A stretch of 11,536 bases of DNA from an uncultured Collinsella sp. (lineage in GTDB: Bacteria; Actinomycetota; Coriobacteriia; Coriobacteriales; Coriobacteriaceae), in contig URIK01000053.1 of the NCBI GenBank assembly GCA_900547855.1, positions 1-11,536 of the forward strand, in the 5' to 3' direction. The notes under the pieces are model-generated. The model was not told where the DNA came from and made no database searches. It saw only the letters and a program-made list of their open reading frames with translations. Below, piece by piece: positions 1-6,219 of this stretch. The position numbers and the translations under genes were made by a program. Numbering within the stretch: the first letter of the stretch is position 1; the number at the start of each line of letters is the position of its first letter.

Positions 1-49
1 ACGAGATTCATGAGCGTCTCGTGGGCTCGGAGATGTGTATAAGAGACAG
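1..49 (+). other. Illumina Nextera i7 adapter left on the contig end (not genomic)
   Basis: Positions 16-49 match the full 34-base Nextera transposase read-2 oligo, ending in the 19-base mosaic end AGATGTGTATAAGAGACAG (31-49). Positions 1-7 (ACGAGAT) are the 3' end of the P7 primer. The 8 bases between them (8-15, TCATGAGC) sit where the i7 index belongs and, from memory, correspond to Nextera XT index N714 (GCTCATGA read in the other orientation). In one plus frame the adapter translates to MCIRDS, a peptide often seen in contaminated database proteins. The oligo match is read directly; the index name is recalled. Genomic sequence begins at 50. Confidence 0.97.
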
Positions 50-317
50 CACCGGGGTTGCCGGCATTGACCACAATCTCGGCTGTCAAAATCTTGTCGA
101 ACAGGTCCGCGATCTCGGGATCATACTCGCTAAGCACACGGCGCTCCAGGCGCAAGAACAGCGCCAGATTGTCGCGCAGCTCCTCGGGGATCTCGATCTC
201 GGCGAGACGCTCCCTGGACTCGGCATTCGAGCCGATTCGGTTAACGAGGCGGTTGACCACGGCAGCGACGCGCGCCGCGGCTTCGGGTACAGACTGGTTG
301 CTTAGGTTCTCAGCCAC
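50..317 (-). CDS. Unidentified protein, N-terminal 89 codons, cut by the contig end
   Basis: I do not recognise this family. The surviving N-terminus begins (M/V)AENLSNQSVPEAAARV and continues as a charged, apparently all-helical soluble segment rich in Glu, Arg and Leu. No signal peptide, membrane helix or cysteine is visible. The gene continues past the contig end, so its length and fold are unknown. I chose the GTG at 317, with GGAGG ending four bases upstream. An in-frame ATG at 329 is the alternative, but its AAGGAGG lies only one base away, too close for normal initiation. A TATAAT box at 367-362 lies about 45 bases upstream, so the gene probably has its own promoter rather than relying on readthrough from hisS, whose stop is 257 bases away. 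The reading frame is convincing because of the ribosome site and promoter; the function is open. Confidence 0.7.
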
Positions 318-361
318 GTTTCCTCCCATTCCTCCTTCTATGCACGTAACATGCGGTATTC

Positions 362-389
362 ATTATAGGCGCTTGAGAAATACTTTCGA
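362..389 (-). promoter_or_regulatory. Candidate sigma-70-type promoter of the cut gene
   Basis: On the minus strand a perfect TATAAT (367-362) is preceded at 16 bases by TCGAAA (389-384), which matches four of six bases of TTGACA. It lies about 45 bases upstream of the GTG start at 317. The -35 hexamer falls inside one arm of an inverted repeat (376-386 with 413-424), so a regulator bound there could compete with polymerase. The -10 is strong and the -35 weak. Confidence 0.6.
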
Positions 390-424
390 CACTGATTGCG
401 CTTTACCACACAAAAGTATTTTCT
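376..424. repeat. Inverted repeat AGAAATACTTT / AAAGTATTTTCT, possible operator
   Basis: AGAAATACTTT at 376-386 is answered by AAAGTATTTTCT at 413-424, the reverse complement apart from one inserted base, with 26 bases between. A third copy of the half-site, GTCGTATTTCTC, lies at 452-463 and mirrors GAGAAATAC...CGAC at 375-390. Three related half-sites just upstream of a TATAAT box suggest a regulator binding region, but no regulator gene is in the window, so the role is inferred. Confidence 0.45.
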
Positions 425-481
425 GCATTGCAAAGGTTTTTGCCCTAAATGGTCGTATTTCTCGGTGGGCGGCATACGTAA

Positions 482-517
482 ACGGGGGCATTCCGCATAA
501 AAGCGAAACACCCCCGT
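482..517 (-). terminator. Hairpin after hisS, weak terminator candidate
   Basis: ACGGGGG (482-488) pairs with CCCCCGT (511-517). The interior adds TT/AA and CGC/GCG pairs around an ATAAAA loop. It lies about 60 bases past the hisS stop and ahead of the cut gene's promoter, the expected place for a terminator. Only TTTA follows the stem on the minus strand, so there is no proper U-tract. It may act with a factor, or it may only be a structured spacer. Confidence 0.4.
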
Positions 518-574
518 AACAATCGCTCTCCATGAGCAGGGCACGTTAGCAGGCCCGAAGCTCAAAAAGATGCG

Positions 575-1888
575 CTACAGGCGCTCGCGAACCGCCTCGA
601 CGACGTTGTCCAGATCGGCGAGCACCTCGTCATGGCTCTGCATGTCGCGCACTTTGACCTTGCCGGCGGCAAGCTCGTCGCCACCCAGGACCAAGATGAG
701 CTTGGCGCCTACCTTATCGGCTTGCTTAAACTGGGCCTTGAGCGAACGACCCTGATAGTCGGCCTCGGTCACGATACCTGCGGCGCGAAGCTCCTGCGTA
801 ATGGCAAAGACGTTCTGACGCAGCTCCTTGCCGGCGTTGGCGACATAGACGCACGGGGCCTCATCGGCACCCAAATCGCTGCCAAAGGCCTGCAGGGCCA
901 GCAGGGCGCGCTCAAAACCGACAGCAAAGCCGACGCCCGCCGTGGGCTTGCCACCCTCGAGCTCGACCAGGCCATCGTAGCGGCCGCCGCCGCCGATGGA
1001 GCCGACGCCGGCGCCAGGGGCCTCGACCTCAAAGACAGTACGGGTGTAGTAGTCCAGGCCGCGCACCAAGGTGGGATCCTCGACATACTCGATACCGGCG
1101 GCATCCAGATAGCGCTTGACCTGCTCGTAGTGCTCGCGGCACTCATCGCACAGGTTGTCACCCATCAGCGGAGCCTCGGCCATGATCTCGCGGCAGTGGT
1201 CGTTCTTGCAGTCAAAGGCACGCAGCGGGTTGAGCTCGGCGCGCTCGCGGCACTCATCGCACATCTCGTCTGCGTGATCGAGGATAAACTGCTTGACTTG
1301 CTCGCGGTAAGCCGGACGGCACTGAGCGTCGCCCATCGAGTTAATGAGCAGACGAAGCTTGGAAAGATCGAAGCCCAGGCGCTTGTAAAACTCCATGAGC
1401 ATGATGATGCACTCGGCGTCTGCCGCCGGATCGGGAGCGCCGAGCCACTCGATGCCCACCTGGTGGAACTGGCGCAGGCGGCCCTTCTGGGGACGCTCGC
1501 CGCGGAACATGGCCTCGGCGTAGTACGCCTTAAACGGCGTGGAGCCCTGGGGCACCAGATTGTTCTCGACGACAGCGCGCACCACGCCGGCCGTGCCCTC
1601 GGGGCGAAGCGCCAGGCGCTGCTTGGGCTTGAGTTTGGTGTCGGTGCCCTCGGTAAAGACGCGCTCCAGGTTGGCACCGCTGAACACGCGGAACATTTCC
1701 TTGCGCACGACGTCGGTCGACTGGCCGATACCGTGGACAAACACGTCCACCTGCTCGATCGCGGGCGTCTCGATGGGTTTAAAACCAAACGGCTCGAACA
1801 CGCCGGCCGCAATCTGCTGCATCTTTTGCCAGGCGCGCATCTCGGCGCCGATAAGGTCGCGGGTTCCCTCCGCCTTCTGTGCCTGCAT
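575..1888 (-). CDS. hisS: Histidyl-tRNA synthetase
   Basis: This class II cytoplasmic enzyme activates histidine with ATP and charges tRNA-His. The 437-residue product has the normal bacterial length. Class II motif 2 is at 126-147 (MFRGERPQKGRLRQFHQ). The HisRS signatures LVRGLDYYTRTVFE (274-287) and GGRYDGL (301-307) are intact, and motif 3 is at 318-327 (GVGFAVGFER). The C-terminal anticodon-binding domain runs from about 345 to the end. Six cysteines cluster in the central insertion (C210, C213, C227, C232, C247, C250). I start at the ATG at 1888, which has AAAGGTG at good spacing. The longer reading begins with TTG at 1894, only one or two bases from that ribosome site. A TATAAT box sits at 1936-1931. 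No T-box leader is visible in the short 5' region. Identification is firm. Confidence 0.97.
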   Translation of the reverse strand: MQAQKAEGTRDLIGAEMRAWQKMQQIAAGVFEPFGFKPIETPAIEQVDVFVHGIGQSTDVVRKEMFRVFSGANLERVFTEGTDTKLKPKQRLALRPEGTAGVVRAVVENNLVPQGSTPFKAYYAEAMFRGERPQKGRLRQFHQVGIEWLGAPDPAADAECIIMLMEFYKRLGFDLSKLRLLINSMGDAQCRPAYREQVKQFILDHADEMCDECRERAELNPLRAFDCKNDHCREIMAEAPLMGDNLCDECREHYEQVKRYLDAAGIEYVEDPTLVRGLDYYTRTVFEVEAPGAGVGSIGGGGRYDGLVELEGGKPTAGVGFAVGFERALLALQAFGSDLGADEAPCVYVANAGKELRQNVFAITQELRAAGIVTEADYQGRSLKAQFKQADKVGAKLILVLGGDELAAGKVKVRDMQSHDEVLADLDNVVEAVRERL

Positions 1889-1930
1889 GGGCAAACACCT
1901 TTCTTTTGTATCGCGTCATAGGTAACGGTC

Positions 1931-1936
1931 ATTATA
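1931..1936 (-). promoter_or_regulatory. -10 box of the hisS promoter
   Basis: A perfect TATAAT on the minus strand lies 42 bases upstream of the hisS ATG, which predicts a leader of roughly 35 bases. The region where a -35 should lie (about 1953-1959) falls inside one arm of the large inverted repeat at 1946-2021 and shows no good TTGACA match. The promoter is therefore either -10-driven or helped by a bound factor. Confidence 0.55.
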
Positions 1937-1945
1937 CGGCACAAA

Positions 1946-2021
1946 CACAAACAGCGGTGGCGCGTCTGACCGAACGAGGGTATGGGGACTCGTTCGGCCA
2001 GACGCGCCGCCGCTGTTTGTG
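1946..2021. repeat. 33-bp-arm inverted repeat abutting the hisS promoter
   Basis: Bases 1946-1978 and 1989-2021 are reverse complements at 31 of 33 positions, with a 10-base loop (1979-1988). The arm centres on GGCGCGTCTG and ends in CGAACGAG. No U-tract follows on either strand, so this is not an ordinary intrinsic terminator. The arm stops ten bases upstream of the hisS -10 box. The right arm shares its last base with the next palindrome (2021-2082). It reads like a REP or small nonautonomous element, or a strong RNA hairpin upstream of hisS. The structure is read directly and the role is inferred. Confidence 0.85.
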
Positions 2022-2082
2022 ATCCCTTTTCCTCCGTCCCCTTCGGATCACGTGATTCCTTGGGGACGGAGGAATAGGGATC
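2021..2082. repeat. 62-bp imperfect palindrome with GGGGACGG arms
   Basis: Arms at 2021-2041 and 2062-2082 match at 20 of 21 positions and carry CCTCCGTCCCC / GGGGACGGAGG at their inner ends. The 20-base centre holds ATCACGTGAT (2047-2056), a perfect 10-base palindrome placed exactly on the axis, with poorly matched shoulders. The same layout, built on GGGGACG, recurs at 11377-11432. No T-run follows on either strand. It is probably a member of a dispersed palindromic family; copies elsewhere in the genome cannot be seen from here. Confidence 0.85.
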
Positions 2083-2102
2083 GTCCTTTGGCCTGCGGCG
2101 AC

Positions 2103-2146
2103 CTTGGAAACCGAATGATGGTACGAGCATCCATTCGGCTCCCAAG
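2103..2146 (-). repeat. 15-bp stem downstream of the MFS gene
   Basis: Bases 2103-2117 and 2132-2146 form a stem with a 14-base loop. As minus-strand RNA all 15 positions pair, two of them as G-U, whereas plus-strand RNA would have two A-C mismatches. This suggests it acts as RNA of the MFS transcript, 47 bases past its stop. No U-tract follows (GTCGCC), so a classic intrinsic terminator is unlikely. It could protect the 3' end or slow polymerase. Confidence 0.6.
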
Positions 2147-2192
2147 ACCGCCGCGGGCAGAGTTGGGTGAGCCGGCAAACGCGGCAGCGTGC

Positions 2193-3497
2193 TTACTCCC
2201 CCGCCACGCTCGCGCGCAGCTTGGCGGCGATGGGCTCGGATACCAGCAGGAACACGAGCATGACCACGGAGCACGCCAAGCACACGATCCAGGTGCTCGC
2301 AAAGGAGCCCGTGGCGTCGAACAGCACGCCCGAGACAATGGCGCCCACGGTGCCGCCGACCATCTCGAGCGAGGTGATGGTACCCGTGACCTTGCCGAGG
2401 TCGGCCATGCCAAACTGCTTGGACGCGGCAATAGTAGGCGTGATGGTGCCCATGCACGTTCCGACGCCAAAGCTCACGGCAGCCACGATGGGACCAAGAT
2501 CGGTCGCGGGGAAGCACAGCGCCACACAGGCGACAATACACGCAACGGATCCCAGCACGTTGCCAAAGCGCAGGCCAAAGCGATCGTAGATGGCGCCGAG
2601 CGAAATCTTGGCGATAACGACGGTGACCATATAGGCCGAAAGCACCGTACCGGCCCACATGGGATCGTGGCCGCCCGTGACGATCTTGGCGCCGTTGACG
2701 GTAACGCTCGTCATGTTGGTGACTTGGTTGGGCAAGATGGCGCCGTTAACGAGACCCATAAAGAGGAAGGCGACGACAAGCAGCCAAAACGCCGGGCTCT
2801 TCTTGATGCGAGACCAGCCGACGCTAACCTCGGGCGCCGTGTGCTCGTCCTTGTCGCCAGCCGTCGAGACGGACGGATCGTCCGGGTTCTCGCCGAGCGG
2901 CTTAAGGCCGATCTCGGAAGGCTTAGTGCGGAAGGAGTAGGCCGTGATGGGCAGTGCCGCCACCATGCAGACGGCAGCGAGTACCAGGAACGCAGAGCGC
3001 CAGCCCACACTCACGATAAGCGAGCTCACGATCGGCGAGAGAATAGCGCCGCCAAAGCCCGAGCCCGAAAGTGCGATGGAGATGGCAAGGCCTCGCTTGG
3101 CGGTAAACCAGTTGGCGGTCACTAGGCTGATGAGCAGGCGGGTCGAGGCCACAGCGAAGCAGCCCGAAACGGCAAAGAGCACGTAGACCTGCCACAGCTC
3201 ACCGACAAAGCTCATGCTGGCAAGAACGGCAGAGGTAGCGATAACGGTGAGCGAGCCCAATACGCGACCGCTTACTTTATCGGCAACATGGCCAATGACA
3301 AGCGATCCGATAACGCTCACCACGGTAGAGATCGCATTGGAGATGTTGTACTGCGCAAGAGATATTCCCAAGTCGCTGACGATGAGCGGCTGGAACAGGC
3401 TCATGCAGTTGACGAAAATCGTGTAGCACGTGGCCATGATCACGAAGCCGGAGGCCACCACGAGCCAGCCGGGGAAGAACTTACGCTGCTGGGGCAT
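2193..3497 (-). CDS. MFS transporter, oxalate/formate antiporter or monocarboxylate type
   Basis: This 434-residue integral membrane protein should have 12 transmembrane helices in two halves. The opening FFPGWLVVASGFVIM is typical of the monocarboxylate/oxalate-formate-like MFS branch. The loop 2-3 signature is visible as GHVADKVSGR (69-78), and its counterpart in the second half is AIYDRFGLR. RGLAISIALSGSGFGG (135-150) fits the helix 4-5 region of this branch. A hydrophilic central loop spans about 190-235. The likely role is uptake or exchange of small organic anions, but the substrate cannot be read from sequence. The ATG has AAGGAG four bases upstream. A terminator at 3570-3594 separates it from the amidohydrolase gene, so cotranscription would need readthrough. 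The family call is sure; the substrate is not. Confidence 0.9.
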   Translation of the reverse strand: MPQQRKFFPGWLVVASGFVIMATCYTIFVNCMSLFQPLIVSDLGISLAQYNISNAISTVVSVIGSLVIGHVADKVSGRVLGSLTVIATSAVLASMSFVGELWQVYVLFAVSGCFAVASTRLLISLVTANWFTAKRGLAISIALSGSGFGGAILSPIVSSLIVSVGWRSAFLVLAAVCMVAALPITAYSFRTKPSEIGLKPLGENPDDPSVSTAGDKDEHTAPEVSVGWSRIKKSPAFWLLVVAFLFMGLVNGAILPNQVTNMTSVTVNGAKIVTGGHDPMWAGTVLSAYMVTVVIAKISLGAIYDRFGLRFGNVLGSVACIVACVALCFPATDLGPIVAAVSFGVGTCMGTITPTIAASKQFGMADLGKVTGTITSLEMVGGTVGAIVSGVLFDATGSFASTWIVCLACSVVMLVFLLVSEPIAAKLRASVAGE

Positions 3498-3524
3498 ACT
3501 GCTCCTTATTTAACAAACGAATAG

Positions 3525-3541
3525 CCGGCGCCGGGCGCCGG
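3525..3541. repeat. GC palindrome CCGGCGCC-G-GGCGCCGG in the MFS leader region
   Basis: Two perfect 8-base arms surround one base, 28 bases upstream of the MFS start. This short space between the preceding terminator and the ATG is the only place for an MFS promoter. The dyad could be an operator or an RNA hairpin, though GC-only palindromes arise fairly easily in GC-rich DNA. Confidence 0.5.
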
Positions 3542-3546
3542 TAGTG

Positions 3547-3618
3547 CCCAAGATTGCCTTGAAAGACAAGGGCATAGGCCTTACGGCCATGCCCGCAGGC
3601 TTGAAAGGCAAGGTTGGG
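3547..3618. repeat. Nested repeats around the amidohydrolase terminator
   Basis: CCCAAGATTGCCTT (3547-3560) and AAGGCAAGGTTGGG (3605-3618) are inverted at 12 of 14 positions and enclose the terminator hairpin. Direct copies of CTTGAAAGRCAAGG lie at 3559-3572 and 3600-3613 on either side of it, and each can fold on its own as CTTG/CAAG. The block ends two bases before the amidohydrolase stop codon. Confidence 0.6.
3563..3594 (-). terminator. Intrinsic terminator of the amidohydrolase gene
   Basis: On the minus strand GGGCATGGCC (3594-3585), loop GTAA, and GGCCTATGCCC (3580-3570) form a 10-bp stem with one bulged T. The T-rich TTGTCTTTC follows. It lies 26 bases past the amidohydrolase stop. 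A close relative with a compensating base-pair change is at 11514-11536, which supports a conserved folded RNA. Confidence 0.75.
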
Positions 3619-3620
3619 TG

Positions 3621-4919
3621 CTACCGGTGGTCGGCGATATAGCCCAAAGCGACGGCGGTATAAGCCGCAGCACCGAGCGGCAGCTCGGCATCGTTAAAAC
3701 GTGCCTTGGGATGGTGCTGGGCAAAGTGTTCGTCCGTGTCGGTTACGGCCGCGCCCACGGTAAAGTACGCACTCGGAATCTCGCTCGAGATAAGCGCGAA
3801 GTCCTCACTCGCCATGGCATGGAAAAGCGGCAAGAAAGCCGTCTTGGGCAGCACTGCGCCCACGTAGCCAAGCGACGCCTGAGTCATATCGCTGTCGAGT
3901 ACAAGCGGCGGAACATCCGAAAGCGTCTCGATGGTCGACGGCGTACGATAGGTCGTAGCAACGCCGTTAACGACCTCCGCGATGCGGGTCTTTAGGTGAG
4001 CCATGAGCTCAACATCAAAGCCGCGCAGCGTTCCCTCGAGCACGCAGGTGTCGGGGATGACGTTGGCCGCCAAGCCGCCGGCGAACTTACCAACGGTAAG
4101 TGCGACTTCCTTGGCCGCCGGCACCTCGCGGGAGATAAGCTCCTGGAGCGCCAGGTGCACGTGGACGCCGGCCGTGATGGGGTCGATGCAGATCTCGGGG
4201 CTGGAACCGTGGCCGCCCTTGCCCTGGAGCGTGATGCGGAAACCGTACACGCCCGAGAGCGCCGGGCTGCCGTAGAGCACCAGGCCAAGCGGCGACTGGC
4301 TGTTGACATGCATGGCAAAGGCCGCCTGAGGGCGCGGGTTCTCGAGCAAGCCGTCGGCGATGGCAGCGCGTGCTCCCTCAAAGGTCTCCTCGCCCGGCTG
4401 GAACAGCAACTTGACGGTAGCGTTGGCCTCCACAAGCTCGGCCTCGCGGGCCTTGAGCAGGCGCGCCGCACCAAGCAGGGCCGTCGCATGCATATCGTGG
4501 CCACAAGCGTGCATGCAGCCGTTGGTAGAGGCGAAAGGCTCGCCCGACTCTTCGGCAACGGGCAGGGCATCCATGTCGCCACGAAGCATGACGACCGTTC
4601 CGGCCTGCTCGTCCTTGCACGTGCCATTGCCCTGAGCGGCCGCGGCCGCACCGGAACCGATCAGGCCAACGACGCAGGAACCGTCGACGAGCGTGGTATG
4701 GGGGATGTCCATCTCGTCCAGACGTGCCTGGATATAGGCAGACGTCTGCGGAAGATTGTTACCGAGCTCAGGCATCTGGTGTAGATCGTGTCGCCACGCA
4801 GCGAGCTCGTCTGCAAAAGCCCGAGCTTCTGCGACAAGACCGTCACCGATAGCGGTCTGCGCCGCTGTGGTAGCCTGAGGCGCTGGTTGCGGTTGAAAAT
4901 CGGACAGAGCTGATGCCAT
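3621..4919 (-). CDS. M20D-type metal-dependent amidohydrolase (N-acyl amino acid hydrolase-like)
   Basis: This 432-residue cytoplasmic zinc-type hydrolase belongs to the M20 peptidase family, subfamily M20D, which cleaves N-acyl amino acids, hippurate-like amides or related substrates. Visible motifs are RGDMDALP (113-120), MHACGHDMHA (136-145, with metal-binding Cys139 and His141), FQPGEE (173-178, catalytic and ligand Glu), AMHV (202-205, His204), KGGHGSSP in the lid domain (234-241) and ASEDF near the C-terminus. A Gln/Pro/Ala-rich leader of about 25 residues and an Ala/Gly-rich insert (91-107) make it somewhat longer than usual. I start at the ATG at 4919 because GGAGG lies six bases upstream. 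An in-frame reading to 4997 runs into the preceding terminator's T-tract and is not credible. The gene is its own unit between two terminators. The exact substrate is unknown. Confidence 0.92.
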   Translation of the reverse strand: MASALSDFQPQPAPQATTAAQTAIGDGLVAEARAFADELAAWRHDLHQMPELGNNLPQTSAYIQARLDEMDIPHTTLVDGSCVVGLIGSGAAAAAQGNGTCKDEQAGTVVMLRGDMDALPVAEESGEPFASTNGCMHACGHDMHATALLGAARLLKAREAELVEANATVKLLFQPGEETFEGARAAIADGLLENPRPQAAFAMHVNSQSPLGLVLYGSPALSGVYGFRITLQGKGGHGSSPEICIDPITAGVHVHLALQELISREVPAAKEVALTVGKFAGGLAANVIPDTCVLEGTLRGFDVELMAHLKTRIAEVVNGVATTYRTPSTIETLSDVPPLVLDSDMTQASLGYVGAVLPKTAFLPLFHAMASEDFALISSEIPSAYFTVGAAVTDTDEHFAQHHPKARFNDAELPLGAAAYTAVALGYIADHR

Positions 4920-4949
4920 AGAAGCCCTCCAGTAACGTTTTTGCAGCAC

Positions 4950-4971
4950 GCACTTTGATAGCGTAAAGTGC
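4950..4971. promoter_or_regulatory. Dyad GCACTTT-N8-AAAGTGC upstream of the amidohydrolase
   Basis: The two 7-base arms (4950-4956 and 4965-4971) are perfect reverse complements separated by 8 bases, 31 bases upstream of the ATG. They lie in the 78-base gap between the DMT terminator and the amidohydrolase, where its promoter must be. TATCAA (4960-4955) in the centre is a possible -10, but I found no well-spaced -35. The dyad is a likely operator. Confidence 0.5.
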
Positions 4972-4997
4972 AAGGTACAACTGTAAGGGCATGACAT

Positions 4998-5022
4998 AAA
5001 AATGCCGCCCTGGGAGGGCGGC
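4998..5022 (-). terminator. Intrinsic terminator of the DMT transporter gene
   Basis: A perfect 8-bp stem GCCGCCCT/AGGGCGGC (5022-5015 with 5011-5004) has a CCC loop on the minus strand and is followed by ATTTTTATG. It starts 13 bases past the stop codon. This is a textbook intrinsic terminator. Confidence 0.92.
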
Positions 5023-5034
5023 GCAACAAGTTGT

Positions 5035-6018
5035 TTACAATTGCGGGTGTGATTTTCGGCGCAAGAAATCGAAATGCGTCTCGCTCAAGATAATCGAAAG
5101 AAAGATGAGCGCGAAGCCGGCGAGCAGGCGCGAGGTGAGCGCCTCCCCCATCAGCAGCACCGAGAACAGCACGCCCGAAGGCGACTCCATCGAAAGGAGC
5201 AGTGAGCCCGTCGAGGCCGAGACATGCGCCAGGCCGACGTTTTGGATGAGCAGAGCCGCGCATGTGCAACCAACCGAGAGAAACGCCATCGCGCTGATAA
5301 AGCTCGGCGTCCACACGGACAGAGGCGCTTGGGTCTCGAATAGCAGCGACGTTGCCAGGCTCAGCACGCCGTTGCCCACAAACATCCAAAACGTGATGAC
5401 GTTGATGTCCATTTTGCGACCGTACTTGGCAGTCACCGCCATCTGGATGGCGAAAAAGACCGCACCCGCCAGCGTAATGACATCACCGATGTTGAATTCA
5501 ACGCTATCGAGCGCCACCAAGCCAATGCCCGCCAAGCACAGCAGCGCCGCGCCCAGGTTATAGCGGGTGAGTTTTTCGCCGCTCAGAAAATAGCTCGCGA
5601 ACGGCACAACGATGCAATACGTGCCCGTCAAAAAAGCATTCTTGCCCGCCGTGGTGTGCGCCAGACCGACTGTCTGCAGGGCGTAGGCGGCCCACATAAG
5701 TGCGCCCATGCCAAGTCCGACGATAAGGTTGCGGGCGTTGAGGTGCGCGATGATGCGCTTGTGGAAGATGAAAAACATGACCAACGCCGCAGGCAGAAAG
5801 CGCACGTAGAGCAGTTCGAACACCGGAATGGTGTCGAGCGCGTCCTTCATGGTCGTAAAGGAGTAGCCCCAGACGACTGCCACCGAAAGCAGCAGGACTT
5901 TCCAGAACAGCGGCGAGCGAGCGCCGGCGCCGCGGGAGGTGCCGCCCGCGCCCAGGTCCTCGCGAGCAACAGGGCTATCGGGCATCATTTCGATATTGTC
6001 AGTGGCATGCTGGGCCAT
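5035..6018 (-). CDS. EamA-family (DMT superfamily) transporter
   Basis: This 327-residue inner-membrane protein has about ten predicted helices arranged as two EamA repeats (roughly 38-170 and 180-315), the usual length for drug/metabolite transporters. A hydrophilic N-terminal tail of about 35 residues precedes helix 1. VVWGYSFTTMKDAL (49-61) is the typical WG-x-x-F signature of the first helix, and EKLT after helix 5 resembles the usual GE-x-L-T motif. Such carriers export or exchange amino acids, sugars, nucleosides or drugs; the substrate is not readable here. The ATG at 6018 has GAGG seven bases upstream. Strong terminators lie before and after it, so it is probably monocistronic. TTGACC at 6087-6082 is a possible -35 without a clear -10 partner. 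Confidence 0.92.
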   Translation of the reverse strand: MAQHATDNIEMMPDSPVAREDLGAGGTSRGAGARSPLFWKVLLLSVAVVWGYSFTTMKDALDTIPVFELLYVRFLPAALVMFFIFHKRIIAHLNARNLIVGLGMGALMWAAYALQTVGLAHTTAGKNAFLTGTYCIVVPFASYFLSGEKLTRYNLGAALLCLAGIGLVALDSVEFNIGDVITLAGAVFFAIQMAVTAKYGRKMDINVITFWMFVGNGVLSLATSLLFETQAPLSVWTPSFISAMAFLSVGCTCAALLIQNVGLAHVSASTGSLLLSMESPSGVLFSVLLMGEALTSRLLAGFALIFLSIILSETHFDFLRRKSHPQL

Positions 6019-6083
6019 AGGGCATCCTCGCGCTCAATCTGGGCGTGGTGTCCGCACGCGCATGGCTGCGTGCCGCCTCATGG

Positions 6084-6126
6084 TCAAATAAAAGCAGGGC
6101 GCACCGGACCCCCGGCACGCCCCGCT
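6084..6126 (-). terminator. Strong intrinsic terminator of the YhgE/Pip pair
   Basis: On the minus strand bases 6126-6112 pair with 6107-6093 in a 15-bp stem (12 Watson-Crick and 3 G-U pairs) around a GGGT loop, followed by TTTATTT. It lies 94 bases beyond the second yhgE stop. The stretch between (6127-6219) shows no gene or other signal. It closes the two-gene unit. Confidence 0.88.
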
Positions 6127-6219
6127 ACTGTAGCAACAACCAAGCAGCCCGTGCAATTCACTACGCTAAAGCATCGGGTTGGAAGATCTCGATGTTCCGA
6201 CGGCGTTTACGTTGCTGAA

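Noticed and set aside
21..305. A plus-strand frame beginning at the left edge
   Set aside because: Its first residues are translated adapter (MCIRDS) and the rest is antisense to the gene at 50-317.
632..1921. A 429-codon plus-strand frame opposite hisS
   Set aside because: It is the antisense shadow of hisS, which carries every HisRS motif. GC-rich codon use leaves the opposite strand open.
1946..2082. CRISPR array or insertion-sequence ends
   Set aside because: There are no regularly spaced direct repeats with spacers and no transposase frame. The structure is purely inverted repeats.
1889..2192. T-box or other riboswitch upstream of hisS
   Set aside because: The predicted transcript starts near 1924, leaving about 35 bases of leader. 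No T-box core sequence or antiterminator/terminator pair was seen, and the large hairpins lie upstream of the -10 box.
2019..3125. A 368-codon plus-strand frame opposite the MFS gene
   Set aside because: It begins within palindromic repeats and runs antisense to a clear membrane transporter. The product is a hydrophilic Arg/Gly/His-rich artefact.
4920..4997. Upstream extension of the amidohydrolase by 26 residues
   Set aside because: It would start in the T-tract of the preceding terminator, overlaps the promoter dyad, and ignores the well-placed GGAGG before the ATG at 4919.
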